Below are positions 1 through 11,279 of a stretch of DNA of 64,000 nt, piece after piece; the first letter of the stretch is position 1; each line of letters starts with the position of its first letter. Source of the stretch: Sphagnum compactum (Eukaryota > Bryophyta > Sphagnopsida > Sphagnales). Made by a program: the position numbers and the translations under genes. The notes under the pieces were generated by a model. It ran no database searches. It was not told the origin of the DNA and was given only the letters and a program-made list of their open reading frames with translations. The stretch spans positions 12,024,271 through 12,088,270 of the forward strand of contig OZ234499.1 in the NCBI GenBank assembly GCA_965153455.1. Direction: 5' to 3'.

Positions 1-928
1 GGGATATAATGTGATTGCCGTAGCGCGAGAGAAGAGTGGAATCGGAGGTAAAGCCAGTGCGGAGCAAACGGTTCTAGAGCTTGCAGGAGCAACGGTGTGT
101 TTCGCAGATGCAACCGATGTGGATTCCTTGAAATCGGCAATTGGAAGTCGAGGGAGAACCATTGATGTTGTCATCTCCTGTCTTGCCAGCAGAACCGGAG
201 GTAAGAAAGATTCATGGAAGATAGACTATGAAGCCACTAAGAATAGCTTGGAAGCAGGAGTTGCAGCTGGTGCTTCGCATTTCGTGCTTTTGTCAGCTAT
301 TTGTGTGCAGAAACCTCTCTTGGAGTTCCAGAAAGCCAAGCTCAGATTTGAGTCCGAGCTTGCAAACTACGGCAATGGATTGACCTACAGCATTGTGAGA
401 CCTACTGCCTTTTTCAAGAGCTTGGGGGGACAAGTGCAGAGCGTGAAAGGAGGAGGTCCTTATGTCATGTTTGGAGATGGAGCTTTGTGTGCTTGCAAGC
501 CCATCAGTGAAGCAGACCTTGCTTCCTTCATAGCTGATTGTGTTACAGATGAGGACAAGATCAACAAGGTCCTGCCGATCGGAGGACCTGGAAAAGCACT
601 CACTCCTATGGAGCAAGGAGAAATGCTCTTCAGAATGCTGGGTAAGGAGCCCAGGTTTCTCAAAGTGCCGATTGGAATCATGGATTTGGTGATCGGGGTT
701 TTAGACACTCTTGCTAAGGTGTTTCCAAACCTTGAAGATCCTGCTGAATTTGGGAAGATTGGCAAGTATTATGCGACTGAGAGCATGCTGGTGCTCAATC
801 CGGTGACCGGTTGCTATGATGCGGATGCAACTCCAAGCTATGGCAATGATACTTTGGAGGCTTTCTTTGATCGTGTTGTGCGAGAAGGCATGGCTGGACA
901 GGAGCTTGGTGACCAAGCTGTTTTCTAA
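1..928 (+). CDS. DVR: Divinyl chlorophyllide a 8-vinyl-reductase, 5'-truncated by window edge
   Basis: The protein is the NADPH-dependent reductase that converts the 8-vinyl group of divinyl (proto)chlorophyllide to ethyl in plastids, a late step of chlorophyll synthesis. The frame is open from base 2 (reads [13 protein letters not shown]) to TAA at 926-928, about 308 residues without an intron. The GTG at 11-13 is an internal Val codon, not a start. The N-terminal transit peptide and the glycine-rich dinucleotide-binding loop lie upstream of the window. Visible family hallmarks are the AREKSGI stretch just after the nucleotide-binding region, [23 protein letters not shown], the [15 protein letters not shown] segment, and the conserved tail [13 protein letters not shown]...[10 protein letters not shown]. 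The family is about 400 residues in Arabidopsis, where the gene has a single exon, so roughly three quarters are present. It belongs to the NmrA-like atypical short-chain dehydrogenases. Alternative reading: a DVR paralogue; nothing seen suggests a pseudogene. Confidence 0.94.
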   Translation, partial: GYNVIAVAREKSGIGGKASAEQTVLELAGATVCFADATDVDSLKSAIGSRGRTIDVVISCLASRTGGKKDSWKIDYEATKNSLEAGVAAGASHFVLLSAICVQKPLLEFQKAKLRFESELANYGNGLTYSIVRPTAFFKSLGGQVQSVKGGGPYVMFGDGALCACKPISEADLASFIADCVTDEDKINKVLPIGGPGKALTPMEQGEMLFRMLGKEPRFLKVPIGIMDLVIGVLDTLAKVFPNLEDPAEFGKIGKYYATESMLVLNPVTGCYDADATPSYGNDTLEAFFDRVVREGMAGQELGDQAVF

Positions 929-2672
929 GAAGTTGTTGCTCTTGCAAAAATGTGTGGTGTTTTTCCAAGCTGAAATGTTGGCATCAGTTCAGTTCTTGAA
1001 GCAAACGTCTTGTGTTACTTGGTTTACCCACTATCCCTTCCCAAACCTGAAAGTGCAATCTTCATGAATCTGATGGATTGTGAAGAACTTTGGGCTGAGG
1101 ATTTGTGTTTTTTATGAAGCTGTGATTAGGAGGAACACACTCATGATTCCAGTAAATTGGCATTAAAAGGAGGATTGCAAGAGTGACTGTAGAAAGTGGA
1201 GGCAGTTGTTAGTGCCACAAACTAGCAGCCTTCAAACCAGATCCTTTTCTTGCATCAGGTGCACATGTTAATATAGAAATCTTGGTGCCTGTAAAACAGG
1301 AAGCTTAAATCAGGAGAATAATTAGTTGAAAAATCTTATAGAGTTGGTGCATGCATGCAGGCAGCACACATTCATTTCCAATGCCAGTGAATTGTGCTGC
1401 AAATCACAGAAAGCCCATGTTTGTTTTTTCTGAGAGATGCTGAATTAAATCAAGCAATGCTTTGATTTCACTGTTGCCTTTTTGAACCCTATTTTCTACA
1501 TGTGGATTGTCTCACTCCTTGTTCTATAGACGTGAATTTTGCATCTTTCTGTCTGTCTGTCGATTCTTTTTGCATTGCTCTTTCACCAACAGCACCATAG
1601 TAGTAAGTGTGTAGTCTATATCTGCTTGTACTTTGCCAAAAAGGCTCTAGGAGCTGCTCTGTGAAGCTAATCTTGGGCTGTGAACTTTTTCACATTTTTT
1701 CTTTTCCCAATAGTTTTGACCATTGTGACTTTGTTGAAGGTATGGCTTTTTCAAACACCGAGGGACATGATTTGTTGCTTCAATTCTGCAATTTGTGCAG
1801 AGATAATAGTTTTGCAACCCCTAACCTGTCACAATGGTAGGAACAAACAAACTCTTGGCACTCGATTTACTTGCTCTCGACCCATCTCTGTTTGACAATC
1901 TGTTTGGCAGCTTCAGCAATTGCTTTGGTTTTTCTCTATTTTTCTATCACATCAATTGTATTGCAACTTGGCATCATTCTGTACATTGTTGTTGTGTGGA
2001 TCCTAATATGAGAGATTCTGCAGCTGAGATTCCCTATTGTGTTGGTCCTGGGTACCTTGTGTTTGTTGATTCTGAGTTCATCTTGATTGTTTTCACAGGA
2101 CCTGATGTGTATACTTTGTTTGGTTTGTGTCACTGCAGCAAGAAGCTGACAATTGCACTGGAGTCCATGAGAAAGCACACTCCTGTTACAAAGTCGACCA
2201 CCAAAGATGCCATGTGCTTTTTGTCAATGTATAATGATGGAGTTTGCTTGCTGGTGATGTATTCTTGCTCTTATACCTTGAGCTACACTTGAACCTAGTG
2301 CAAATTATTTGATTCTCACAAGCAGATCTCATAACTAAAAAGAAACAGAACTGTGTTGCAACCTTAGGATTTGACCTAGATCTATTTCAACAGAAATGCC
2401 AGTCTGTTTTGTTTCAAGGTCTTTTTGTGTGGAAATCTTTACATTGATGATGTTCGTCATGGTGATACTGTGTTAGGATGATGATAATGTCTCGATTTGT
2501 CAAGAGAATGAGACAAGTCCAACTGCAATTGCTTCAGGGATCCAGTGTCTTTGGGGAAGAAAAGAGTCTTAGAATCCAGTATTACAAGAGCCACTGGTGC
2601 TGTTTGATTTCATGCAAAATGGTTGTGTGGCTTTAAGCTTCAGAATTACTCACTCACTTGAATCTTCTTGAA

Positions 2673-2735
2673 TGCAATGTGACCTGAAGAGAATACATGC
2701 CATTGCTGAGTAGTTCTCTTCAGGGTCACATTGCA
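2673..2735. repeat. Near-perfect 21-bp inverted repeat (hairpin)
   Basis: Arms 2673-2693 and 2714-2735 pair over TGCAATGTGACC-TGAAGAGAA with a single bulged base, around a 20-nt loop. It could be a tiny foldback remnant or a small-RNA hairpin; nothing in the sequence decides which. Confidence 0.7.
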
Positions 2736-2833
2736 AAGGTTGGGTCATTGTTCATCATCTCTTTCTTTTCCTGTTTTGCTGATACATTGTTTGATCTGAA
2801 ATCTCTCAGTATATCATGTCATTTCTGAATCCT

Positions 2834-2903
2834 GATCAAATCCAGGCAATTGTCAAGAAACCAATTTTGATCAAATCTGTGTGATTGTCAACAAACCCAT
2901 TTT
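2834..2903. repeat. 35-bp direct tandem duplication
   Basis: Two adjacent copies both start with GATCAAATC and end in CCATTTT or CAATTTT (2834-2868 and 2869-2903), diverged at several positions. Confidence 0.7.
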
Positions 2904-4137
2904 GCTCCACTGGTCATGAAAATGAGAAACACCAAGGTTAGAATTTTCTCTTTGACAGAGAAGATGAGCATGTCTGATTTTTGTTCCTCCTCTACTACTA
3001 TTGTTGAACCATGGTAGCAATGATTCAACACCAACAGAGAAATAGTATTTACACAATGAAGTCCCTTGAATCTTATGTAATATATTTCTGTTGCTTATAA
3101 TATGACAGAAAGTTTTAATCGTCAAATTCTCTTTCAAAATCTCTTCCTGTGATTATCATTTTTATTCATGATGATTCCTAATCAGTGCAATTGCATAACC
3201 TCCTTTTCAGCTGCTGAAAAATCCTGGGCTGAGGGTTTAGGGTGGTTGTTTCATTAGATGCATTTGGAATTTAGAGCCTCCTTTGGTTGCTAGAGTCTTT
3301 TTGTTGTGGTTTTCAGATGCTGGTGACAATTTATCATGGAGAGCTCTGAAGGGTCAAGTCTAATGGTTTTTTTTCCCATCGCCAAATGCCACCAAGTTCA
3401 TCAAAATGACCACCACCACCCAAGTAAGGTCCACTCTTCTCTTCAAAAGGCAACAAGTAGAAAATTCAAATCCTTCAGAAAATTGCAATGTAAGTATTAA
3501 ACCTTCCCTTCTCATGTTGTATTGGAAAACGAAGACAATAAGAGAGGGGTGTCTTTCTTTAATATTCATGAAGTGGGTCAAACTTTGAGCACCAATTTTT
3601 GAGTCCTTTACACATTCTTTTTTCAAAGTTTTTGAAAGGTTTTCTGCTTTTCCAAGTTTCCATTTACAAAAGAATTGTATAAAACTTTATAATATGGTAG
3701 GGCTAAAGCAACTGACAAAATGATTGGTGTGGTCTTGGACACACTCAAATAACTAAATAAAACCATGACAATCATAATACATGGTTTTGCTAACATTGAA
3801 ATCTCAATGTGGGCACAAGCACAAAAGGCAACAGGAAGTTTGGTTTAGGGTTTAGGGAAATTTGCTCAACTTATTACCAGATTGAAATCTCATCATTGGG
3901 CTTGCAATTGCATTTTGCAATCCCAGAAGAAAAAGAAAAGAACAATTAATAGCATACATGTTTTGGGCCCATTAAATTCATTGTTGGAAGCACCGAAGAA
4001 AAACTCGGCCACAGTGAACAAGCACTCACCAGTGCACAGTGAAGGATGAATGATACATGGTCAGGAAACAGCTTTTCTGTTGGGTTTCAGTTCCCTAGCT
4101 AACCATGGTGGTTATCTCAGTTGCTTTTTTTTTTTTT

Positions 4138-4189
4138 CTACCTACCTACTAACAACCCACAAGCAAGGAGGTTGTTAGTAGTTAGGTAG
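4138..4189. repeat. 20-bp hairpin next to a poly(T) run
   Basis: Arms 4138-4157 and 4170-4189 match at 19 of 20 positions (CTACCTA-CTACTAACAACC type) around a 12-nt loop. A run of 13 T lies immediately upstream. Confidence 0.7.
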
Positions 4190-4451
4190 TAAAAGCAGCC
4201 CTTACATATGTATATACCGTCTACTTACCTAATAGTTATTATTTTCCTACCTACCTATGTATGTGACCTATTTCCTACAGAATTGGTTACCAAGGTGAAA
4301 CCAGATAGTAACTCAGTTGAGATTCATCCACAACTGAGTAATAAGGGGCATCCAGTGGATGGTGCGTCTAGAATTCCATTCCACACTTGACTTTTGGAAT
4401 GCCTACAAAGATTTTTGGTGCCTGCAAAATTGCATTAAAGTGTGGTCATTA

Positions 4452-4816
4452 GAGCATCTCCAACAGTGCCCAGTATGTGACTCCAGACAGTAACATTTAT
4501 TGAGAAAAGGTCAAAATGTGCCGGTTTAGCTCAGGAAATTGGTTTTTCTGCACGAATTTTTGCCGTGGCTAGTAACGGGCGCAACACAGTTGTGCACCTC
4601 CAAAAAAGAGTGTAATAAATTGGACCTGACTGGGGCTCAGTATTTCTGAATGGTCAAGCATAATGATTGGTCTAGGTGGTTTGCTATTAGTAGTCCCCAC
4701 GTATGTGGGGTTCCAGTTACAGTTTTATTGGTGGGGTTGCCAAAAAGATAAGAGCTAAAATTAGACATTTAATTTTATTATCCAGAGTGATATACTGAGC
4801 ACCAGTGGAGATGCTC
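4452..4816. mobile_element. Tourist-like MITE (PIF/Harbinger type)
   Basis: A 365-bp element has terminal inverted repeats beginning GAGCATCTCCA. The left end reads GAGCATCTCCAACAGTGC and the complement of the right end GAGCATCTCCACTGGTGC; both go on to CAGTAT. A TTA trinucleotide lies immediately outside each end (4449-4451 and 4817-4819), matching the 3-bp TWA target duplication of PIF/Harbinger elements. The GAGCATCTCCA terminus is a common plant MITE signature. No transposase is encoded, so the element is non-autonomous. Confidence 0.85.
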
Positions 4817-5694
4817 TTAGGTTAGGTTTTCGGCATGGTTGTTTTGGTTTGAACTAGTGTTGGTTGGGTCTAGGTTTTTTTTTCAAAAGAGAAATTGTTG
4901 GGTCTGAGTCTAATGTTTTTTTAAAAGCAGGACGACTCATTGGTTTCGGGTCTAAAGAATATTTTTAAATATAGAAATCGGTTAGTGGCAAGGTTGGGTC
5001 TATGTTTTTGAATTGTTGCTTCCTAGGGTTGATAGTTTTAAGTTTGATGAGGCTTGTTAGTTTTGGTTTCAAGGTGAGTCCATGTCCAATTTTTTAGATT
5101 GCTGATACAAACGTTTTTGACAAGAAAAATTTCTCAGAGTTTTGATTCTGTTAAAGAGAACACATCTGGGGGGTCTTATTCTTTATACTAAACTTCAAGA
5201 AATGAGTTGATCTCTAATTATGATGATGAAACTCACAATGAGCAGGAAGGGAGGAAAAAAGGTAAAATCATAAAGAAGGAGTGGGAAGTGAGGAAAAAAC
5301 GCAAACTCACATGAAAAGAATGCAAAATAAGAAAGAATAAATAAACTAAAACAATGAAAGCCTGTAGCCATGCTTCTAAACTCTAGCCCCAAATTCATGT
5401 ATCAAGGCTTATACATTATATACCTACAACTTTAGACCTAGGTTCGAGCAAAGATACCCTAAGACTCGTTAGGTCAAATCTTTTGCCGGCTCCAAACTAA
5501 TGCTCAAGAAACTTAGATTAAGCTAGGGGTTGAGTTTTCTCACACCTACACTCATGTGGGCCGGGTCTTGTGGTGTGTCTTCCCTCATCCAGACTCACCA
5601 AGCCCCAGGTACACTGATCCTGACCCAGCCCAGACGAAAAACCAGACCCTGATCACTACCCTATCATCAATCACTTCTTTAGATCTTCGTCATC

Positions 5695-6205
5695 TGTGCT
5701 TCATTTTGAGTGATTTAAAATGTTATGGGAGCTCTACCTCGAGCTTTAGAAATCATCTTTGAAGTGCAAATGAAAAGGAGTAATGAAAAAATATCAAGAA
5801 GAAAAATAAGTTTTTTCACTCATAAAAATATGTTTTTTTTCCTTCTCTTTGAACCCCTCTTACTTTCAAAGCTTTTAACTTTCTCATTTCTTGTTCATTT
5901 TAAACGTTTCAAAGTGCTATAGGAGCACCACCTTCAGTCTTACAAATCATCTTTGAACTCTAATAGCAACAGAACAACATAGGAGCGACATACATACAGG
6001 GAATTTTTGGGTGATTGGGAATGGGCTTTGTATTGTTCGATGGTTTGTTTTTTTGACCCTCTTTACTTTGGAGGGCTGTAACTTTCTCAATTCTAATCCG
6101 TTTTTGATGATTTTTAATGCATCAGATGTCACAATAAGAGTGGTTCAAGTTTTGTTTGGACATCAAAAACAACAAGGCCCTCCCCTTGAATCCAGCCTGC
6201 CCTGA
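5695..6205. repeat. Dispersed repeat with ~200-bp internal units, copy 1
   Basis: The segment contains at least two and probably three diverged units. Units share phrases such as ATTTAAAATGTTATGGGAGC, AAATCATCTTTGAA and CCCCTCTTACTTTC, followed by AACTTTCTCA. The first two units recur in the same order and orientation at the right edge of the window (about 63703-64000). No coding capacity is seen. The style resembles non-coding parts of LTR elements or a dispersed satellite, but no LTR or primer-binding site was found. Confidence 0.75.
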
Positions 6206-7986
6206 GCACTTAAGTGATCGCTCATGGGCTGTTCTATGCTAGTATGCAAAGAGTAGCTAATAGGATTAGGTTATAATTCTTTTGTGTAACAGTTTTGAAA
6301 ACAATCACATGATCCTCACACAATGACACTGTTGTTGATAGAGGTGATTCTTTTGGTGAGGTCAGGACGTTTGAAATGAAGTGGAAAATGAAGATTTTCA
6401 TTGTTATCCCAATCTTTTTTTTTTTTTTCCCCCTTTTTTCCTTGAGTATTGTTGATTTGATTTTTAGTGTGCTTTTACAATTACTGTTTGTGCTTTCTTC
6501 CTTTCTATGAATTGGCCTCCATCCTGCTTAGGAATTTTTTTATCGCTAATTCTTGGTGGTGGCCACTAACCTCACTTGGTTGATACCACATCTATACGTG
6601 CTTTGTCCTTTGGGCATCCTTTTTCCAGTTGTGGGCCGGTGAATGTGGTTTTTATTACATTTTATTACATTTTTTGATTCAATACCCCATTGCTATGTCC
6701 ATGGCCTCACCTTTTGAAGTAACAAAAAAGGTTCAAAGAGGTTCAAAAAGTGTTATTTTATTGCCACTTATGGTGTACATGCTTCATGCAACTTATCTTA
6801 TCTTAGGAGAGAGAAATGGTTGACAAAAATCAGGCAATATTATTTTTCATGCAATTCTCAACAATAGTGGGAGGGGATGAAAAATTGGAGAAGGCAACTA
6901 AGAAAAACCTGGTAGTACCTAGTAGCATGAAGTGGCTGGATATTGGAATGAGTGTATTGGTAAAACACTCACAATTGCACGACCCTGGGATTCGACTTCA
7001 CTTGCAACCCAAGGAACGAATCATGACCAACAAATTCAGCTCTTGGGATAGGCACCACAAATTGTGGGCATGTGAGTTCCGTTTGTGAGACATTTTTTTG
7101 ACGGGACTTAGTGATGTAAGGTGGACTTCTTATCTCACAATGCGGTGGTTGATGGATGTCCAACAGGAATTTGACTCTCCTTTTGAAAGGGAGTAGATTC
7201 CATGAGCACGAAGAACTTTGATGAAAAGGCAAAGGCAAGGAAGCCCCTTTGGCCCTTTGGGTATTATGCCAAGGAAGCCCCATTTATATAGCCTCTATTA
7301 TCCAATTTTGTGACTAGTTATTTAGGCAATCTTTCATTTTTCAAGTAATCATACAATTTGAAATATAAAGACTACTTGATGTTGAAGAAAAAAATAATTA
7401 CCAGATCTCAAATAAGATAAAATCATTACATTGTTGTGAAAGGATTTCAAAGCCAATATTGATAAAACTGATATTTGATGTCCAAATGTTGAACTTGGCA
7501 AAAAGATTATGTTACACACAACAACTCGACATCAAACACAACAAAAGTAATGGAAAAAAACACTTCATGGGTTGTAAATGTTCTTCAAACTCAGCCATTT
7601 AGAAGCAAAGCAAATCAAAGGAAACATGAATTCTACAATGGCCTACTAACACAGTGCATGATCACTTGAATTCATCGAATGGGTTTCATTTTAATATGCT
7701 TTTAAGAACTTTTTTTTCCTCATCCTCGTGTAGTTAGAGATGTATATAATTGATAAAAGAAATTCTAAGAAATAAATTGGCCAAAAAAAGGGTTTGATTC
7801 CATAGACATCTTTTTGACACACTTGTGCAGAATTGTTTGGGAAAAAAACAAAGAAAATGAAACAGGTCAAAATTTCCTTGGCCTCTCCCGCTACAGCCAC
7901 CCAGCCCGCTGCTGTTTTCGGCTATAAAGAAATTCTGTTATAAAGAAATTTGGGCAAAATTCGGGCCCATTTCTTTACAGATGGAT
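6206..7986. other. AT-rich intergenic DNA, nothing recognised
   Basis: Open frames are short and unlike any family known to me. A T-rich tract at about 6414-6445 is the only marked local feature. Confidence 0.5.
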
Positions 7987-8092
7987 AAAGCCCTCTGATG
8001 AGGGCATCACCAAAATTGGGGGGCACCTCCCTTGGCTACCCCCACCTTGGGTGGGCCCCCTTATTTCGATAATGCCCTCGTCCTGGGGCTTT
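7987..8092. mobile_element. Short MITE, copy 1 of a local pair
   Basis: About 106 bp with inverted ends of roughly 30 bp: the left end reads AAAGCCCTCTGATGAGGGCA and the complement of the right end AAAGCCCCAGGACGAGGGCA. The interior is GC-rich, unlike its surroundings. A second copy lies about 690 bp downstream. No target duplication could be fixed. Confidence 0.65.
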
Positions 8093-8675
8093 AATATACA
8101 ATAAAATAATATAGTGTGAAAAAACATGCACCTAATTCACATAATGACTTTGCCCTATAAACCCCTCCTAACTTCCACCTTACACTACCTACTAACTATT
8201 CATGTAAGTAGATGGTAGCCCTAATCACAAAAATGTTTGCCAATTTTTTTGGGGGGTGTGGTGGCAATTGTTCACACTTTCTTGGTTAATCATATGGTTT
8301 TTCGAGCTTTGGAATATTATGATTGTAAATATTTGGTGGATATCATTATGTAAATGTCAAAATCTGACAAAAAATTGTTTAGAAAAAACAATTCATTGAA
8401 AATGAATTAAAAAAAGTTTGAGCTCATCACCAATAGCACGAATCTCCAATCCATTGTATTTTGAAACATGTAGAGATGAAATGAAACATGGAAAATAAGA
8501 AGAAAATTTAAAAATAAAAACAAATACAAAACAAAGAACAAAGGAAAATGGAATGCACGAATGTTATGTATCGAATTGTGAAAAATGATTGACATCCTTA
8601 TTCATGTCAAAAAGATTGAAAATGAATATATATAATGTGCCAAATTATGTTTAATAATTTTGGTACTATGGGTAA

Positions 8676-8785
8676 GATAAAGCTTGAGGTCAAGGGCATT
8701 ATTGAAATAAGGGCTCTGCACAATGTGCTACTCAAAGTGTAGGTCCATTTATTTTTGGTAATGCCTGAAACCCGAGAGCTTTATC
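8676..8785. mobile_element. Short MITE, copy 2 of a local pair
   Basis: About 110 bp. The ends read GATAAAGCT...AGCTTTATC as an inverted pair, and the subterminal GGGCATTATTGAAATAAGGG matches the complement of the right arm of copy 1. It is more diverged than copy 1. Confidence 0.6.
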
Positions 8786-9674
8786 CGTCAAGTTTCTTTT
8801 CTAACAATAAGTGGATTTTACAATACGCAACACCAAAATGGAAAAAGCTCATTCTGAAATTGTAAAGCCTGTTTCAAAATCATAAAGCCCACTTGTACAA
8901 ATACACGAGGAAATTTGTTGCGGATCTTTCCATTATTCTTACATCATTATCACTATTAGCCTAGGGTCAGTTTCCACATTGACAAAAAAGAATAATTATT
9001 TTTTTTTCAAAAAAAGAATTCATTTTTAAAATTTGAAATTATATATATTTTCATTGTCTACTATAATATTATTGTGATATGAGTAGTGAATTTATTCAGA
9101 GTGAAGCCTAAAATAATTATGATGATTTTCAACATGTCATTTTCATATTTTTTCACAAAATTTCATTTCACTATTTTGAGGATTATTTTAATGATGAAAT
9201 TGACCTTAGGGTAAGGTATTCTTTCCCTTACAAGCAGAGCCAGCCAGCAGAAGCAAACAAAAGCCAAACAAGAAGACAAGAGAGGGAGGTCAGAAAAGGG
9301 CAGTTTTTCATGGCGCTGAAATGGGGGAAGTAATGTTAAAAAACGGGGAAAAAAAAAGCCAAAAAAAAAGAAAAAAGAGAGAAAACGCTTTTGGTGAAAA
9401 TTGGCTTGTAGAACAAGGCAATGAAAACTGCCACGGAAAGCAAAATTTGCAAGCAACCGCGCACGCAGAAGGCAAATCACGTCATTTGAATGAAACCAAA
9501 CCAAAAGAATCCAATTCCAAGAGGAATTTCCATCGATGAAGCTGCGCAAAAAATCTTCACCACCCAAGTTGTCGTCACTCAATCTGGAGCATAAACAAGA
9601 ATTCAATGTGTTGTAATCCCAATTTAAAAAGGCTTCGACAGTCTTGAGCAAGAATATATAAAAATCAGCTTAAT

Positions 9675-10560
9675 TGCTTCAAGAGCAACTAGAGCTGGAA
9701 TTGTTGTTGTTAACAATCCCATTGAAATTTAGTTTCAAGAATGCTTGAAGAGCAGGAGGAAGAATTAATCTGTACTGTTGTAATCCTGCACAAGAGATTA
9801 CGTTTTTGGGAAAATTCCCTGTGGTACCATTGATCGAGAAGAACTTGAATTTCCCAGGCTATGCAAACATGAAATGGTTTGTTTGACAATTGGGAAAAAT
9901 ACAATGAATTCAACTTTGTTTCAGCAAAGTTCCCTATGTTAAATGTTTTCTTAATTCAGCTTTAATTCGTCAAGAGGTTGATCCACTCTTTTCCCTACAG
10001 CGAATGCCCAAGAAGTTTCTTGTACAGAAAGCTTATAAAAATGCTTGGAAAGCGCAGTCCTGAGGAATTTGTTTGTTGTTGTTACAATATTCCCAACTGT
10101 TAAAAGCTTGAAGAGCAGGATAGGAATTGTTGCTGTTTAATCCCAAACAGTTGGTAGAGCTAGAAAAATATCAGCACCTGGGAGGAATTGTTGTTGAAAT
10201 CCAAAATTTTAGCTGATTTCCATGCAGCTGGAGCAGGAGAAATTGTTGTCACAATCCCAGAAAGCTTGCTAAGAGCAAGCAGAATTGTTATTACATTTTA
10301 AATCCCAAAAAGCAAGCTTGAAGAGCTCGGTCGAGGAAGGTCCAAAACTTAGCTGAAATGCTTGATGAGCAGGAGGAATTGTTGTTGTAATCCGAAAAGC
10401 AAGCTTGAAGAGCAGGGGGAAGTGTTGTTTGTAATCTGGAAAGCAAACTTGAAGAGCATGGGGAATCGTTGTTACGTAATCCGATCGAAAAGCAAGCTTA
10501 AAGAGCAGCCTGGGAAAGTGTTTGTTGTAAGCCGGGAAGCAAGCTGGAAGATCACGAGCT
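9675..10560. repeat. Degenerate ~46-bp minisatellite upstream of the ABCB gene
   Basis: About a dozen diverged units share the phrases GCTTGAAGAGCAGG, GGAATTGTTGTTG and TAATCC followed by AAAGCAAGC. In the best-preserved part, units start near 10355, 10402, 10450, 10496 and 10541. The array is interrupted at about 9806-10025 by a sequence that also occurs in ABCB intron 1. An open frame across it (10362-10574) is only the translated repeat. Confidence 0.8.
9806..10025 (+). repeat. Dispersed repeat, upstream copy
   Basis: This segment matches 12468-12800 (ABCB intron 1) in the same orientation. Shared phrases include TTGAATTTCCCAGGCTATGC, GAAATGGTTTGTTTG, GGGAAAAATACAA and CCACTCTTTTCCC. The upstream copy is shorter; the intronic copy has extra sequence in the middle. 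Confidence 0.75.
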
Positions 10561-11279
10561 TGTGCAATAACTGACCAAGTTCATAGCTCCTGTGGAATCT
10601 ATCAGGCATGTCAAACGATCTAGCAGCTATACTAGTGTAGGGTATAGGCTATGAAAAACAAATTTTCGATCACAATCTAGATAGGTTGCAAACCACACAT
10701 GAGTACAGTCAACTAGCTAGCAGCATCTAGCTTAAGAAGACCTCAAGAGTTTCGACTTCGCTTTTTCATGCATAGCTTTTTCATGCTTCTTCATTTGCAA
10801 CCAGTTCTCACCACACTCGTAAATCCTGATTAGCAGCTCCAGATAATTAGCCGTCTAGAATTGTATCTGATGTTCCTGCATGCTGGACAGGTCGCAGATC
10901 ATACATGAGTACTGAAAGCTAGCTAGCAGAATGGAATTTTTTGTTGTTTTCTTGGTTGCCAGTCATGTGCGGCTATTATAACTGCCCAGGAGCGACAGAC
11001 GTTGATTATCAAGATGAGGAATCTTGTTGAACGAAGTCTTTCTTCTTCTTCTTTTTGATCTTCTTCTTTGACAGTGGTGTCGAACAGGAGGCAGAATCGA
11101 TCACAGCTCATGTGTAATTGAACAAGCTTTTGTAGAACTACAAACAGCGAGTGTTTTCTTTCGTCTGTGTGAATATCGATCATGCACTAGACTGGTAACA
11201 GCATGTCGTCGCATCATGTGAAATCTTTGCGGGAGTAGTTTTGATTCTGTGTCTGATCATGAGGACTCATTCTCTGCAT

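Larger units (their letters stand above)
929..4451. other. Intergenic region downstream of DVR
   Basis: The first few hundred bases are probably the DVR 3' UTR, although I could not place a poly(A) site. The rest is AT-rich with no recognisable coding homology. A 152-codon open frame (1834-2292, +) begins with ATG but its translation is not recognised and is rich in Cys, Phe and Ser, as expected of chance frames here. Local structures are a 21-bp hairpin at 2673-2735, a 35-bp duplication at 2834-2903 and a 20-bp hairpin at 4138-4189. Confidence 0.6.

Noticed and set aside
1834-2292. 152-codon + frame downstream of DVR
   Set aside because: No recognised motif, and its composition is typical of chance frames; it may be part of a long DVR 3' UTR.
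9163-9651. 162-codon - frame
   Set aside because: Driven by A-rich tracts on + that read as Phe/Leu runs on -. No domain and no promoter signal.
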